Assembly (NCBI RefSeq): GCF_023707985.1
Contig: NZ_BRCF01000006.1
Span: 62,001-126,000, forward strand
Direction of reading: 5' to 3'
Source of the DNA: Sporosarcina sp. NCCP-2716
GTDB lineage: Bacteria > Bacillota > Bacilli > Bacillales_A > Planococcaceae
Length of the DNA stretch: 64,000 nucleotides
Both the position numbers and the translations under genes were made by a program. Below are positions 1 to 8,165 of this stretch, piece by piece; positions within the stretch are counted from its first letter, which is position 1; the number at the start of each line of letters is the position of its first letter. The notes under the pieces are model-generated. The model searched no databases. It saw only the letters and a program-made list of their open reading frames with translations, and was not told the DNA's origin.

Positions 1-488
1 ATGCCGGCATTGCACAGGGGACGTTCTATCTGTATTTCCCCTCCAAACTTTCCCTGATGCCTGCAATTGCCGAAGTGATGGTGAAGACGACACTGCAGAC
101 GGTGATCGATACTGTCAAGCCGAAGTCTGCGTTCCAGGACCGTCTCCGCCAATTCGTCGACGCGATCTTCGAAGTGAACCGGGAGTACCATGAAATCCAG
201 GCTATGATCTATTCAGGACTTGCCTCCACCGAGCATCTGAAAGAGTGGGAAACCGTCTATGCGCCGATCTACGAATGGATCAGCGGACAGATCGCCCATG
301 CTCAGAAAGATGGTCTTATCCGGAATGACAGTCCTCCTGATGCGCTCGCCAAGCTGATCATCGGCCTGACGGAATCTGCGGCAGAGCAGATCTACCTTTA
401 CGATGAAATCGGCCAGGACAGCCGGGCGGCGAAGCAGAAAGAGGAAACGCTGAAATTCCTTCTGATGGGACTCGGAGTGCCGTCCTGA
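1..488 (+). CDS. TetR/AcrR-family repressor, 5'-truncated by window edge
   Basis: The frame is open from base 3 without a start. It begins inside a TetR helix-turn-helix: the residues GIAQGTFYLYFPSK are the typical recognition-helix end, so only about the first 30 residues are missing. The rest is an alpha-helical ligand-binding domain of about 145 residues ending in LMGLGVPS. An internal ATG at base 57 is not the real start. Downstream lie a 27-bp palindrome and a pair of SMR pump genes, the arrangement of B. subtilis yvdT-yvdS-yvdR. Likely role: repressor of the pump, released by a cationic or hydrophobic drug. The inducer cannot be read from sequence. Confidence 0.88.
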   Translation, partial: AGIAQGTFYLYFPSKLSLMPAIAEVMVKTTLQTVIDTVKPKSAFQDRLRQFVDAIFEVNREYHEIQAMIYSGLASTEHLKEWETVYAPIYEWISGQIAHAQKDGLIRNDSPPDALAKLIIGLTESAAEQIYLYDEIGQDSRAAKQKEETLKFLLMGLGVPS

Positions 489-545
489 CCAGGCGGCCTG
501 CCGAGAGCAGATATTGCACGGAACCGGTCAATTTGTTTTACTGTA

Positions 546-572
546 GGATGAATGACAGTCAGTCATTCATCC
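546..572. promoter_or_regulatory. Palindromic TetR-type operator in front of the SMR pair
   Basis: Perfect inverted repeat: arms GGATGAATGAC and GTCATTCATCC (11 bp each) around a 5-bp centre AGTCA. It lies between the regulator stop (488) and the pump start (597), just downstream of a weak promoter-like TTGCAC (514-519), N17, TTTACT (537-542). Size, symmetry and place fit a TetR-family operator that also closes an autoregulatory loop. Confidence 0.75.
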
Positions 573-596
573 GGAAAGAAAGGAGTTTTTCAAGTC

Positions 597-944
597 ATGC
601 AGAAAGCCTGGCTTTACGTAGCCGCTACGAGCTTTTTTGAACTTGTCTGGATTTTCGGCTTCAATACAGCGACTCACTGGTGGCATTGGATACCGATCAT
701 CGCTTTCATCTTAGTGGACTTCCACTTTTTGACGAAAGCCTGTGCCGCGCTGCCGACAGGGACGGTGTATGCAATCTTCGCAGCAGTCGGTACGATCGGG
801 ACAGCACTTATGGATGTATTCTTTTTCGGCCAGACGCTCAGCGGAGGCAAGATCTTCTTCATCGCTGTACTGGTGGCCGGAGTGATCGGCTTGAAACTGG
901 CGGACGGCCGTGATGAAGCGGCCGCTGCACAAGGAGGGGAATGA
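597..944 (+). CDS. SMR multidrug efflux subunit A (YkkC/YvdS type)
   Basis: A small four-helix membrane protein of 115 residues. The start is ATG 597, after AAAGGAG at 578-584; an upstream in-frame start lies inside the operator and is rejected. The essential membrane glutamate is Glu15 in TM1 (SFFELVW), and the SMR signature PTGTVYAIFAAVGTIGTA is present. Paired SMR proteins form antiparallel heterodimers that exchange protons for cationic drugs at the cytoplasmic membrane. Its last codons overlap the ribosome-binding site of the second subunit, so the two should be translationally coupled. The hydrophilic C-tail (DGRDEAAAAQGGE) resembles the YkkC-like partner. Substrate unknown; guanidinium or quaternary ammonium compounds are possible. 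Confidence 0.88.
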   Translation: MQKAWLYVAATSFFELVWIFGFNTATHWWHWIPIIAFILVDFHFLTKACAALPTGTVYAIFAAVGTIGTALMDVFFFGQTLSGGKIFFIAVLVAGVIGLKLADGRDEAAAAQGGE

Positions 945-945
945 C

Positions 946-1260
946 ATGGGATGGCTATATGTAGCACTTGCAGCCGGATCCGAACTGGCTGGGGTTGCCG
1001 GCTTGAACAAGTACAGTAAGAGGAAATCCCTGCTGTCGGGGCTTGCCTACCTCGGCGGCTTCGGCTTGTCGTTCCTGTTCTTATATACCTCGTTCAAGTA
1101 TTTACAGGTCAGCACCGCCTACGCCGTCTGGATCGGCATCGGCACTGCAGGCGCTGTCCTGCTCAACATGATCTTCTTCGGGGAATCGAGGAGCCTGTCC
1201 CGTATTGCGAGTCTTATGCTGATCATAATCGGCGTCGTCGGGCTGAAGGCGCTCTCCTGA
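946..1260 (+). CDS. SMR multidrug efflux subunit B (YkkD/YvdR type)
   Basis: 104 residues, four transmembrane helices, with membrane Glu13 (GSELAGV) and the motif TAYAVWIGIGTAGAV. The start is ATG 946, six bases after AAGGAGGGG (931-939); the upstream GTG at 910 lies within the first subunit and is rejected. It sits one base after the stop of subunit A. The short C-terminus ending GLKALS matches the YkkD-like partner. Both subunits are expected to be required for transport. Confidence 0.88.
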   Translation: MGWLYVALAAGSELAGVAGLNKYSKRKSLLSGLAYLGGFGLSFLFLYTSFKYLQVSTAYAVWIGIGTAGAVLLNMIFFGESRSLSRIASLMLIIIGVVGLKALS

Positions 1261-1318
1261 TCAGCAGTTGATATTTCACTCCGCGTTCCGCATAATGGAG
1301 GGATAAGGAGACATGATC

Positions 1319-2215
1319 ATGCGAAACCAACCGAGCAAACGAACACCGAAAACGATCGAATACAAAGTGGGAGCCGAGCAGCTGCTGCTGCCCTTCCTGC
1401 TCGCTACTAGCAAGAAAAGCCGCAACGCCGTAAAAGGGATACTGTCCAGGGGCCAGGTGGCTGTCAACGGCAGAGTCATCACGAGACACGATCATCCGCT
1501 TCGCAGCGGGGATACGGTTGAAATCCTGACGAATGAGGCTGCAAAACAGGACAGCGAGCTCCTCGGACTGTCGATCCTCTATGAGGACGAAGCGATCATC
1601 GTCATTGACAAAGAAGCTGGCGTGCTGTCGATGGCGGCGAAGGATAAGAAGGAACTGACCGCTTTCAGCGAACTGTCCGCATATGTCCGGAAAGAGAACC
1701 GCGGGAACCGGGTGTTCATCGTCCACCGGCTCGACCGGGAAACGTCCGGTGTCATGCTGTTCGCAAAAAGCGAAAACATCAAACGGCAGCTGCAGGACAG
1801 CTGGGAGACAGTGGTCATCGAACGGGGCTATACAGCACTCGTCGAAGGGAAAGTGCGGCAGGAATCCGGAGAGATCATTTCGTGGCTGAAAGAGACGCGG
1901 ACATTCAAAGTGTATTCCAACCCGACCGACAACGGGGGGCAGAAGGCGATCACCCGCTTCAAGCGGCTGCAGGGCAATGCCCAGTATTCACTTCTCGAGC
2001 TGAAACTGGCGACGGGCAGGAAGAACCAGATCCGTGTCCACATGGAAGAGATCGGCCATCCGGTAGCCGGAGACAAAAAGTACGGAGCGGCGACGAATCC
2101 GCTGAAACGGCTCGGTCTCCACGCGGCCAGATTGTCGATCATCCATCCGATCACAAAGGAACTGCATACGTTTATCTCCGATCCGCCGTCATCTTTTTCG
2201 AGGAAATCCAAATAA
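1319..2215 (+). CDS. RluA-family rRNA/tRNA pseudouridine synthase
   Basis: About 298 residues. An S4-like RNA-binding domain (residues ~18-75: SRNAVKGILSRGQVAVNG) precedes the catalytic domain with the RluA/RluD motif HRLDRETSG, whose Asp is the nucleophile, and the later motif GRKNQIRVHM. It converts uridine to pseudouridine in structured RNA; the exact target site is not predictable. ATG 1319 is preferred because AAGGAG (1305-1310) lies 8 bases upstream, whereas ATG 1313 is only 2 bases away. The gene ends at a strong terminator. It resembles the YjbO/YhcT-type paralogues rather than RluB/RsuA. Confidence 0.88.
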   Translation: MRNQPSKRTPKTIEYKVGAEQLLLPFLLATSKKSRNAVKGILSRGQVAVNGRVITRHDHPLRSGDTVEILTNEAAKQDSELLGLSILYEDEAIIVIDKEAGVLSMAAKDKKELTAFSELSAYVRKENRGNRVFIVHRLDRETSGVMLFAKSENIKRQLQDSWETVVIERGYTALVEGKVRQESGEIISWLKETRTFKVYSNPTDNGGQKAITRFKRLQGNAQYSLLELKLATGRKNQIRVHMEEIGHPVAGDKKYGAATNPLKRLGLHAARLSIIHPITKELHTFISDPPSSFSRKSK

Positions 2216-2248
2216 CCGCAGACGCCTATACGGCGTCTGCGGTTTTTC
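2216..2248. terminator. Intrinsic terminator between convergent genes
   Basis: Perfect 11-bp stem (CCGCAGACGCC with GGCGTCTGCGG), 5-base loop, then TTTTT. It begins directly after the TAA of the pseudouridine synthase and ends at the 3' end of the convergent coat gene. Confidence 0.85.
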
Positions 2249-2250
2249 CA

Positions 2251-2883
2251 TTATTGGAGGGGAGGCATGCCCGGCTGCCCTTGTGCCGGCGCAAACGCAT
2301 TCAGCAGCTCGGTCATATCCTGTGAAGCGAGCTGCGGCACTTGGTAATAATGATGTTTGTTCTGGTAAATCGATAATTCGTACGCCATCTCGATGCAGTT
2401 CGGGACCGAGTCGGCGATTACGCGGCGCAGTACCGGGTTGCACACTTCACAAGCCGCCATCGCTTTAGCGGCTGCACTTGCCTTCGCCGAGCTGAGCAGG
2501 AAGCCGGAGATGATTTCGTCGTTGAGCTCTGCTGCACTGCTCATCGGTTTTTTCGGCTGTCCGGGTTTCATGCCGTAGACGAAGTCGTTGCCTGTCTGCA
2601 TTTTGTATGACTGCGTCGGATGCGACGGATCCTGGCCGGTCTTGAAACTTTCGACGGTTATATTGTACTCATCCAGCATGAACCGGTACTGCCTGTCCAG
2701 AATGTCGAGCAGCTCCGGATCCTTGACGTGCGGCCGGAGCAGCATGGACTGGTTCAGTGCGCCGATTGCGGTGGAAAGCACCTCATGCACATCGAACAGT
2801 TCGTGGCCGCCGTGGTTCATCTCCTGTGGGACTGGTCCTGTATGCATGTTCTGATGGGTCGGTCCGTTCGGGTTTGTTGTCAA
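2251..2883 (-). CDS. CotF-family spore coat protein
   Basis: 210 residues. TTG start at 2883 with AAGGAGG at 2897-2891, seven bases upstream. A His/Met/Pro-rich N-terminus (residues 1-28) precedes a long alpha-helical Coat_F-type region (residues ~30-195) including LDRQYRFMLDEYNITVESFKTGQ and a Cys-containing stretch AACEVCNPVLRR; the tail is Gln/Pro-rich. CotF proteins belong to the inner coat of Bacillus spores, and several paralogues per genome are common. It is divergent from a SleL-like gene, suggesting co-expression in the mother cell. A weak SigE-like signal (ATA, 17 bases, CATACTAC) can be read upstream on this strand. Confidence 0.8.
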   Translation of the reverse strand: MTTNPNGPTHQNMHTGPVPQEMNHGGHELFDVHEVLSTAIGALNQSMLLRPHVKDPELLDILDRQYRFMLDEYNITVESFKTGQDPSHPTQSYKMQTGNDFVYGMKPGQPKKPMSSAAELNDEIISGFLLSSAKASAAAKAMAACEVCNPVLRRVIADSVPNCIEMAYELSIYQNKHHYYQVPQLASQDMTELLNAFAPAQGQPGMPPLQ

Positions 2884-2970
2884 CTAATTTCCTCCTTCAT
2901 GGAATGTGGTCGCCGGGCAACTGTAGTATGCGCGCGCCGGACGGTTCTATGCGATACAGATGCGTGAGGA

Positions 2971-2997
2971 ATAGGGGGCCTTTTCCGTTCATACACT
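2971..2997 (+). promoter_or_regulatory. SigE-type sporulation promoter of the LysM/GH18 gene
   Basis: ATA at 2971-2973, exactly 16 bases, then CATACACT at 2990-2997. This fits the B. subtilis SigE core consensus ATA-N16-CATACANT. The start codon follows about 40 bases downstream. B. subtilis yaaH (sleL) is SigE-dependent, which agrees. Confidence 0.65.
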
Positions 2998-3036
2998 ACT
3001 GCAACAATCGTTTTAACGGGAAAGGTGTTGGTGTGC

Positions 3037-4323
3037 GTGCAAATCCACGTAATCAGGCAGGGGGAGAGCCTCTATGCAATCGGTCAGCGATACGGGGTAT
3101 CCTGGCAGGAAATCGCCAAAGTCAACGAACTTCAAGATCCGGAGGCGCTGGCGATCGGTCAGGCCATCGTCATTCCGTCCGCGGGGAATACGTACATCGT
3201 CCAGCCGGGGGATACGCTGTATACGATCGCGCAGCGGGAAGGGATGACAATCACACAGCTTGCGAACCGGAATGGGCTTTCCCTCTCCGCCCCGCTTGCC
3301 GCAGGACAGCGGCTGTACATTCCGGCTGCACCGAAAAGTTCTATCGAGACGTTGCTCTATGTGGAGCCGAGGACACCTGTCAGCGAGGAGATGAAAGCCG
3401 AAACGGAACGGCGCGTCGATGACCTGACCTACTTGGCGATGTTCAGTTATCAGGCGAAACGGGACGGCACGCTCGATGCTCCCTCCATTGCGAATCTGAC
3501 GCAGCTGGCGACAGACGCAAAAGCGCTAAACGCGATGGTCGTCAGCAACTTGGAGAATTTTGCGTTCAGCGCGCAGCTGGCCCGCGACATCTTCCTCAGC
3601 CGGGGCGTCCAGGACCTGCTGTTCGACGAAATCGTCCGCACGGCGCAGCAAGTCGGCTACCGCGACATCCACTTCGATTTCGAAATATTGTTCCCGGAAG
3701 ACCGGGCGCTATACAATGCATTCCTCAGACGCGCGCGCGACCGCTTCCACGCCGCAGGACTGACGATCTCCACAGCACTCGCCCCGAAGACGAGTGATGT
3801 CACTACAGGCATCTACGGTGCACACGATTATAAGGCACATGGGGAGATCGTCGACTTCGTGTCACTGATGACGTACGAATGGGGATACACATTCAGTGAT
3901 CCGCAGGCAGTGAGTCCGCTGCCGCAAGTGGAGGCGGTCGTCAAGTATGCCGTGCAGCAGATTCCGAGGTCCAAAATCTTCCTCGGCCAGAACTTGTACG
4001 GTTATGACTGGCAGGCACCTTTCCCTCCGGCAGGCGGCCCTCCCGCGAAAGCGCTGAGTCCGAAACAGGCAACGGAACTCGCTGTCCGTGAGAAAGCGGA
4101 GATCTTCTACGACCGGACGGCAGAGGCACCGCATTTCAGTTACTATGATGCGGGTGGAGTGCTTCATGAAGTCTGGTTCGAAGACGCACGCAGCATCCAG
4201 GCGAAATTCGATCTGCTGAAAAAGTACCGGCTGCGCGGCATGATGTATTGGAAGCTCGGCCTTGCCTTCCCGCAGAACTGGGCTCTTCTCGAGAGCAATT
4301 TCACGATCGTCAAAAAGGGATAG
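3037..4323 (+). CDS. sleL: LysM-GH18 spore cortex-fragment hydrolase (SleL/YaaH)
   Basis: About 428 residues. Two LysM peptidoglycan-binding modules (residues ~2-46 and ~52-97: QGESLYAIGQRYG and PGDTLYTIAQREG) precede a GH18 barrel. The catalytic signature is DIHFDFE, with Glu as proton donor. There is no signal peptide, as usual for SleL proteins deposited in the spore coat. SleL trims cortex fragments during germination (N-acetylglucosaminidase). Start choice: GTG 3025, 3031 and 3037 are all in frame; GTG 3037 lies 9 bases after AAAGGTG and begins MQIHVIRQG, the natural LysM edge. The divergent coat gene and the SigE-like promoter support a sporulation role. Confidence 0.85.
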   Translation: MQIHVIRQGESLYAIGQRYGVSWQEIAKVNELQDPEALAIGQAIVIPSAGNTYIVQPGDTLYTIAQREGMTITQLANRNGLSLSAPLAAGQRLYIPAAPKSSIETLLYVEPRTPVSEEMKAETERRVDDLTYLAMFSYQAKRDGTLDAPSIANLTQLATDAKALNAMVVSNLENFAFSAQLARDIFLSRGVQDLLFDEIVRTAQQVGYRDIHFDFEILFPEDRALYNAFLRRARDRFHAAGLTISTALAPKTSDVTTGIYGAHDYKAHGEIVDFVSLMTYEWGYTFSDPQAVSPLPQVEAVVKYAVQQIPRSKIFLGQNLYGYDWQAPFPPAGGPPAKALSPKQATELAVREKAEIFYDRTAEAPHFSYYDAGGVLHEVWFEDARSIQAKFDLLKKYRLRGMMYWKLGLAFPQNWALLESNFTIVKKG

Positions 4324-4420
4324 ACAGCTGATTGAATTAAAATACATTTTCAAAAATTATGCCAATACCGCATACTGGTCATACACGACAAGAAAAATCG
4401 GGTACGCAAGGGGGATGTGT

Positions 4421-5803
4421 ATGACACAGTTGAACGCAGAACAAGTCGACCTTCAGCAGCGGTCCAATAATTATGTGCACCAAGTTTACGAACAAGTGAA
4501 AAAACGGAATCCGAACGAAACGGAATTCCTCCAGGCAGCACGGGAAATCTTCGATTCTCTCCGTCCTGTATTCGCAAAACATCCTCACTATATCGCGAGC
4601 GGCATACTGGAACGTCTCACCGAGCCGGAACGCATTGTCACGTTCCGCGTCGCGTGGGAGGATGACACCGGACGGGTGCACGTCAACCGGGGATTCCGTG
4701 TGCAGTTCAGCAGTGAACTCGGCCCGTACAAAGGCGGCCTCCGGTTCCATCCGTCCGTCAACAGCAGCATCATGAAGTTCCTGGCATTTGAACAGATCTT
4801 CAAGAATGCACTCACCGGACAGCCGATCGGCGCGGGGAAAGGAGGTGCCGATTTCGATCCGAAAGGTAAATCGGACCGTGAGATCATGCGCTTCTGCCAG
4901 AGCTTCATGACGGAACTGAGCCGCCATATCGGACCGGACATCGACGTCCCCGCCGGCGATATCGGTGTCGGGAAACGGGAGATCGGCTATTTGTTCGGCC
5001 AGTACAAACGGCTGAAAGGCGGGTATGCGGCCGGTGTGCTCACCGGCAAAGACCCCGGGCACGGCGGCAGTCTCGGCCGCAAGGAGGCGACGGGCTACGG
5101 CACGGTCTATTTCACGGAGGAGATGCTGAAGGAATACGGTCTGACATTCGCAGGAAAGACGGTCATCGTCTCAGGTTCCGGCAATGTGTCGACGTACGCG
5201 ATGGAAAAAGCCCAGCAGCTCGGTGCCCGTGTCATCGCGTGCAGTGATTCGTCCGGATATATCATCGACCCTGCCGGCATCGACCTGGATTGTGTCAAGG
5301 AGCTGAAGGAAGTGGAGAACCGGCGGATCCAGGATTACGTGAAGACCCATCCGGAAGCCACGTATATCGAAGGCTGTTCAGGTATCTGGTCCGTCCCGTG
5401 TGACATCGCCCTGCCTTGTGCGACACAGAACGAGCTGTCCGAGGATGACGCTGCCCTGCTCATCCGCCAGGGCGTCAAAGCGATCGGGGAGGGCGCCAAC
5501 ATGCCATGTACGAACGAAGCGATCACCCGTTTCCAGGATCATGGTGTCCTGTTCGCTCCGGCCAAAGCGGCGAATGCCGGCGGAGTGGCCGTTTCCGCTA
5601 TGGAAATGTCCCAGAACAGCATGCGTCTCCGCTGGACGGCAGAGGAAGTGGATGAACGCCTCCACGACGTCATGCGTTCCATCTATACAAGCTGCCTGGA
5701 CGCCGCAGAGCGTTTCGGCAAACCGGGCAACCTGGTCATGGGCGCCAACATCGCAGGTTTCCTGAAAGTGGCGGATGCGATGGCAGCCCATGGACTGAGC
5801 TGA
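4421..5803 (+). CDS. gdhA: Hexameric glutamate dehydrogenase, probably NADP-dependent
   Basis: 460 residues, the usual length for class I hexameric GDH. Seen: the substrate motif GPYKGGLRFHPSV, the catalytic-lysine segment PIGAGKGGADFDPKGKS, DVPAGDIGVG with the catalytic Asp, and the Rossmann motif VSGSGNVSTYA. It interconverts 2-oxoglutarate plus ammonium and glutamate. Start ATG 4421 follows AAGGGGG (4408-4414); a second ATG at 4415 and a longer upstream frame are less likely. NADP specificity is inferred from family resemblance to GdhA, not from a decisive residue. Monocistronic, with its own terminator. Confidence 0.9.
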   Translation: MTQLNAEQVDLQQRSNNYVHQVYEQVKKRNPNETEFLQAAREIFDSLRPVFAKHPHYIASGILERLTEPERIVTFRVAWEDDTGRVHVNRGFRVQFSSELGPYKGGLRFHPSVNSSIMKFLAFEQIFKNALTGQPIGAGKGGADFDPKGKSDREIMRFCQSFMTELSRHIGPDIDVPAGDIGVGKREIGYLFGQYKRLKGGYAAGVLTGKDPGHGGSLGRKEATGYGTVYFTEEMLKEYGLTFAGKTVIVSGSGNVSTYAMEKAQQLGARVIACSDSSGYIIDPAGIDLDCVKELKEVENRRIQDYVKTHPEATYIEGCSGIWSVPCDIALPCATQNELSEDDAALLIRQGVKAIGEGANMPCTNEAITRFQDHGVLFAPAKAANAGGVAVSAMEMSQNSMRLRWTAEEVDERLHDVMRSIYTSCLDAAERFGKPGNLVMGANIAGFLKVADAMAAHGLS

Positions 5804-5816
5804 AGAAGACCAGCAG

Positions 5817-5848
5817 CGCATACCTGAAAAAGGTATGCGTTTTTTATT
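5817..5848 (+). terminator. Intrinsic terminator of gdhA
   Basis: A 9-bp stem (CGCATACCT with AGGTATGCG), loop GAAAA, then a T-rich tract from 5840. Confidence 0.85.
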
Positions 5849-5872
5849 TGCATAAAAACATGGAAATAAGAC

Positions 5873-5930
5873 TTGCAATCCGAATGAATCGTGTTATTAT
5901 AAATATACATTAGTGTGTATAAAGATACAT
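5873..5930 (+). promoter_or_regulatory. argG promoter with ArgR/AhrC-like operator
   Basis: TTGCAA (5873-5878), 16 bases, TATTAT (5895-5900). Just downstream are two overlapping palindromes: TATACA-N6-TGTATA (5904-5921) and TGTAT-AAAG-ATACA (5916-5929). The second has the symmetry and spacing of an ARG box and sits at the expected transcription start, where an arginine repressor would block transcription. The operator assignment is inference. Confidence 0.55.
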
Positions 5931-5952
5931 AAAGCCGGAAGGGGACAGGATC

Positions 5953-7161
5953 ATGACAAAACAGAAAGTCGTATTGGCATACTCAGGAGGGCTCGATACG
6001 TCGGTTGCGGTGCAGTGGCTGACAGAACAGGGGTATGCAGTTGTTGCATGCTGTCTCGATGTCGGTGAAGGGAAGGATCTGGCGTTCATCCAGCAGAAGG
6101 CACTCCAAGTGGGAGCGGTCGAAAGCTATGTCATCGACGCCAAACAGGAATTCGCGGAAGAATATGCCCTGCTCGCACTGCAGGCACGCACGATGTATGA
6201 AGAGAAATACCCGCTCATCTCCGCCCTGTCACGTCCGCTCATTGCGAAGAAACTCGTAGAAGTGGCGCATAAGGAACAGGCGGTGGCAGTCGCACACGGC
6301 TGTACCGGGAAAGGGAATGACCAAGTCCGTTTCGAAGTGGGCATCAAAGCACTCGACCCGACGCTCGAGGTGATCGCACCGGTCCGGGAGTGGAGCTGGT
6401 CACGCGAAGAAGAGATCGACTATGCAAAGAAGCACAACATCCCCGTGCCGATCGTCCTCGACAGCCCGTATTCCATCGACCAGAACTTGTGGGGCCGCAG
6501 CAATGAATGCGGCATCCTGGAAGATCCGTGGGCTGCCCCGCCGGAAGATGCATACGGCCTTACGTCTTCGCTCGAGGATGCGCCCGATGAAGCGGATATT
6601 ATTGAAATCGAATTCGCCAAAGGCGTGCCGGTCAGCCTCGACGGCATCTTGTATCCGCTGCATGAGCTGATCCTGAAACTGAACGCGCTCGCCGGCAAGC
6701 ACGGAGTCGGCCGCATAGACCACGTGGAAAACCGCCTCGTCGGCATCAAGTCCCGCGAAGTGTACGAATGCCCCGGCGCCATGACACTCATCCAAGCCCA
6801 TAAGGAACTGGAAGACATCACACTCGTCAAGGAAACAGCCCACTTCAAACCGCTCGTCTCGCAGAAACTGAGCGAGCTGATCTATAACGGCTTATGGTTC
6901 TCCCCGCTCCGCAGTGCGCTCGAAGCCTTCGTGAAAGAGACGCAGCAAGTCGTGAACGGCACAGTGCGCGTCAAACTGTTCAAAGGGCACGCCATCATCG
7001 AAGGGCGCAAGTCGGAGAACTCCCTGTACGATGAAAAGCTCGCGACGTATACGAAGGACGACGAATTTAACCAGGCCGCCGCTGTCGGATTCATCCAGCT
7101 GTGGGGCCTGCCGACCGAAGTCCACGCCGCCGTGAACAAGCAGCTTATTACAAGTAAATGA
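5953..7161 (+). CDS. argG: Argininosuccinate synthase
   Basis: 402 residues. The N-terminal N-type ATP-pyrophosphatase motif [10 protein letters not shown] binds ATP; later motifs include [16 protein letters not shown] and the citrulline/aspartate-binding region [17 protein letters not shown]. It joins citrulline and aspartate, with ATP cleaved to AMP and pyrophosphate, in arginine synthesis. Start ATG 5953 follows GGAAGGGG. In many Bacillales argH follows directly; here a terminator and a repeat array follow, so argG stands alone. A likely ArgR-type operator lies upstream. Confidence 0.95.
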   Translation: MTKQKVVLAYSGGLDTSVAVQWLTEQGYAVVACCLDVGEGKDLAFIQQKALQVGAVESYVIDAKQEFAEEYALLALQARTMYEEKYPLISALSRPLIAKKLVEVAHKEQAVAVAHGCTGKGNDQVRFEVGIKALDPTLEVIAPVREWSWSREEEIDYAKKHNIPVPIVLDSPYSIDQNLWGRSNECGILEDPWAAPPEDAYGLTSSLEDAPDEADIIEIEFAKGVPVSLDGILYPLHELILKLNALAGKHGVGRIDHVENRLVGIKSREVYECPGAMTLIQAHKELEDITLVKETAHFKPLVSQKLSELIYNGLWFSPLRSALEAFVKETQQVVNGTVRVKLFKGHAIIEGRKSENSLYDEKLATYTKDDEFNQAAAVGFIQLWGLPTEVHAAVNKQLITSK

Positions 7162-7168
7162 TGCGGAA

Positions 7169-7199
7169 GCCCGCCGGTCGCCGGCGGGCTTTTGTTTTG
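7169..7199 (+). terminator. Intrinsic terminator of argG
   Basis: Perfect 9-bp stem GCCCGCCGG with CCGGCGGGC, loop TCG, then TTTTGTTTT. Confidence 0.85.
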
Positions 7200-7220
7200 G
7201 CTGTTTGTTAAGAGATGGGT

Positions 7221-7410
7221 ACGCTGATAAATGGCGTGGAACGCTCATAAAACTGGGGAAACGCTCATAAACTCAGGAAAGCGCTCATAAATCGCAGGAA
7301 ACGCTCATAAATTCCAGAAAACGCTCATAAAACTCAGGAAACGCTCATAAACTCAGGAAAACGCTCATAAATATCAAAAAGCGCTCATAAACTCCCCAAA
7401 GCGCTCATAA
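7221..7410. repeat. 20-bp tandem array, ten copies of (A/G)CGCTCATAA
   Basis: The core (A/G)CGCTCATAA occurs at 7241, 7261, 7281, 7301, 7321, 7341, 7361, 7381 and 7401, with a variant (ACGCTGATAA) at 7221: exactly 20 bp apart every time. The other 10 bases of each unit vary but are A-rich, often AACTCAGGAA-like. The array fills the argG-phnA gap. No reading frame or hairpin explains it. The fixed period of about two helical turns places all cores on nearly one face of the DNA. Confidence 0.9.
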
Positions 7411-7516
7411 CCAACCCCCGCCGAGCCCAGCCAAATTCATCACCAGCAAAAAACACCGCTCCCCCTCCGCGCGAAGTTTGGTATAGTAGAGACAACTACA
7501 GAATGGGGGAAGTCAG

Positions 7517-7855
7517 ATGGCAGAATTACCGAATTGTCCGCAGTGCAGTTCGCCGTATACGTATGAGGACGGCCTGCAGCTCGTATGTCCGGAGTGCGGG
7601 TATGAGTGGACGGCGACCGATGAAGTTTCGGAGCAGGAGACGCTCGAAGTGAAGGATGCAAACGGCAATCCGCTGCAGGATGGCGATACCGTCACCATCG
7701 TCAAAGACCTGAAAGTGAAGGGCAGCTCCATGCCGCTGAAGATCGGCACGAAAGTGAAAGGGATCCGGCTCGTTGACGGAGACCATAACATCGACTGCAA
7801 AATACCGGGCTTCGGAGCGATGCAGCTGAAATCCGAATTTGTGAAGAAGAACTGA
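7517..7855 (+). CDS. yjdM: PhnA/YjdM-family zinc-ribbon protein
   Basis: 112 residues. An N-terminal zinc ribbon has paired CPQC and CPEC motifs (residues ~7-28), followed by the PhnA C-terminal beta-barrel ([25 protein letters not shown]). The family is linked by name to alkylphosphonate use, but its molecular role is unclear and no phn genes are nearby. Start ATG 7517 follows GGGGGAAG. A -10-like TATAGT lies at 7482-7487. Two bases separate its stop from the next small gene, so they form an operon. Confidence 0.88.
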   Translation: MAELPNCPQCSSPYTYEDGLQLVCPECGYEWTATDEVSEQETLEVKDANGNPLQDGDTVTIVKDLKVKGSSMPLKIGTKVKGIRLVDGDHNIDCKIPGFGAMQLKSEFVKKN

Positions 7856-7857
7856 CG

Positions 7858-8052
7858 ATGGGGAAACTGTTCAACTCGAAATCGGCGGATATCTTCTTCG
7901 CGGTCCTGCTCGGCATCTTCGCCTGGAACCGGTATGCAGACGGACATACCGGCATCGCGATTCTGCTGACGGTCATCGCGGCACTGAACCTCGTGGCGTT
8001 CGTCATGAAACTCAACATCGACAAAAATACGGAACCGCGGCAAAAACCGTAA
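7858..8052 (+). CDS. Small two-helix membrane protein, unknown function
   Basis: 64 residues with two hydrophobic segments (about residues 10-23 and 31-50) and a charged tail DKNTEPRQKP. Not recognised as any named family. It starts 2 bases after the stop of the PhnA-like gene, whose end supplies the ribosome-binding region, so the two are co-transcribed. A terminator follows. Confidence 0.65.
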   Translation: MGKLFNSKSADIFFAVLLGIFAWNRYADGHTGIAILLTVIAALNLVAFVMKLNIDKNTEPRQKP

Positions 8053-8057
8053 CCCTC

Positions 8058-8088
8058 AGGCGTCTCTCCCAGGAGAGCGCCTTTTTTC
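8058..8088 (+). terminator. Intrinsic terminator
   Basis: AGGCG and CTCTC segments pair with GAGAG and CGCCT (one unpaired T), followed by TTTTTT. Confidence 0.7.
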
Positions 8089-8099
8089 ATGCGCTCCTG

Positions 8100-8128
8100 T
8101 TGAAACCCGCACGCTTATCCTGTACAAT
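8100..8128 (+). promoter_or_regulatory. SigA promoter of rlmN
   Basis: TTGAAA (8100-8105), exactly 17 bases, TACAAT (8123-8128), about 37 bases before the rlmN start. Confidence 0.7.
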
Positions 8129-8165
8129 AAACGGATGACATCATTTTTTGAAATGAGGATATGTA

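Noticed and set aside
489..545. Guanidine riboswitch in front of the SMR pair
   Set aside because: The space is too short and the conserved motif is absent; control by the TetR operator explains the region.
7221..7410. CRISPR or DnaA-box cluster
   Set aside because: The core is only 10 bp with 10-bp gaps, too short for CRISPR, and TTATGAGCG does not match the DnaA box TTATCCACA.
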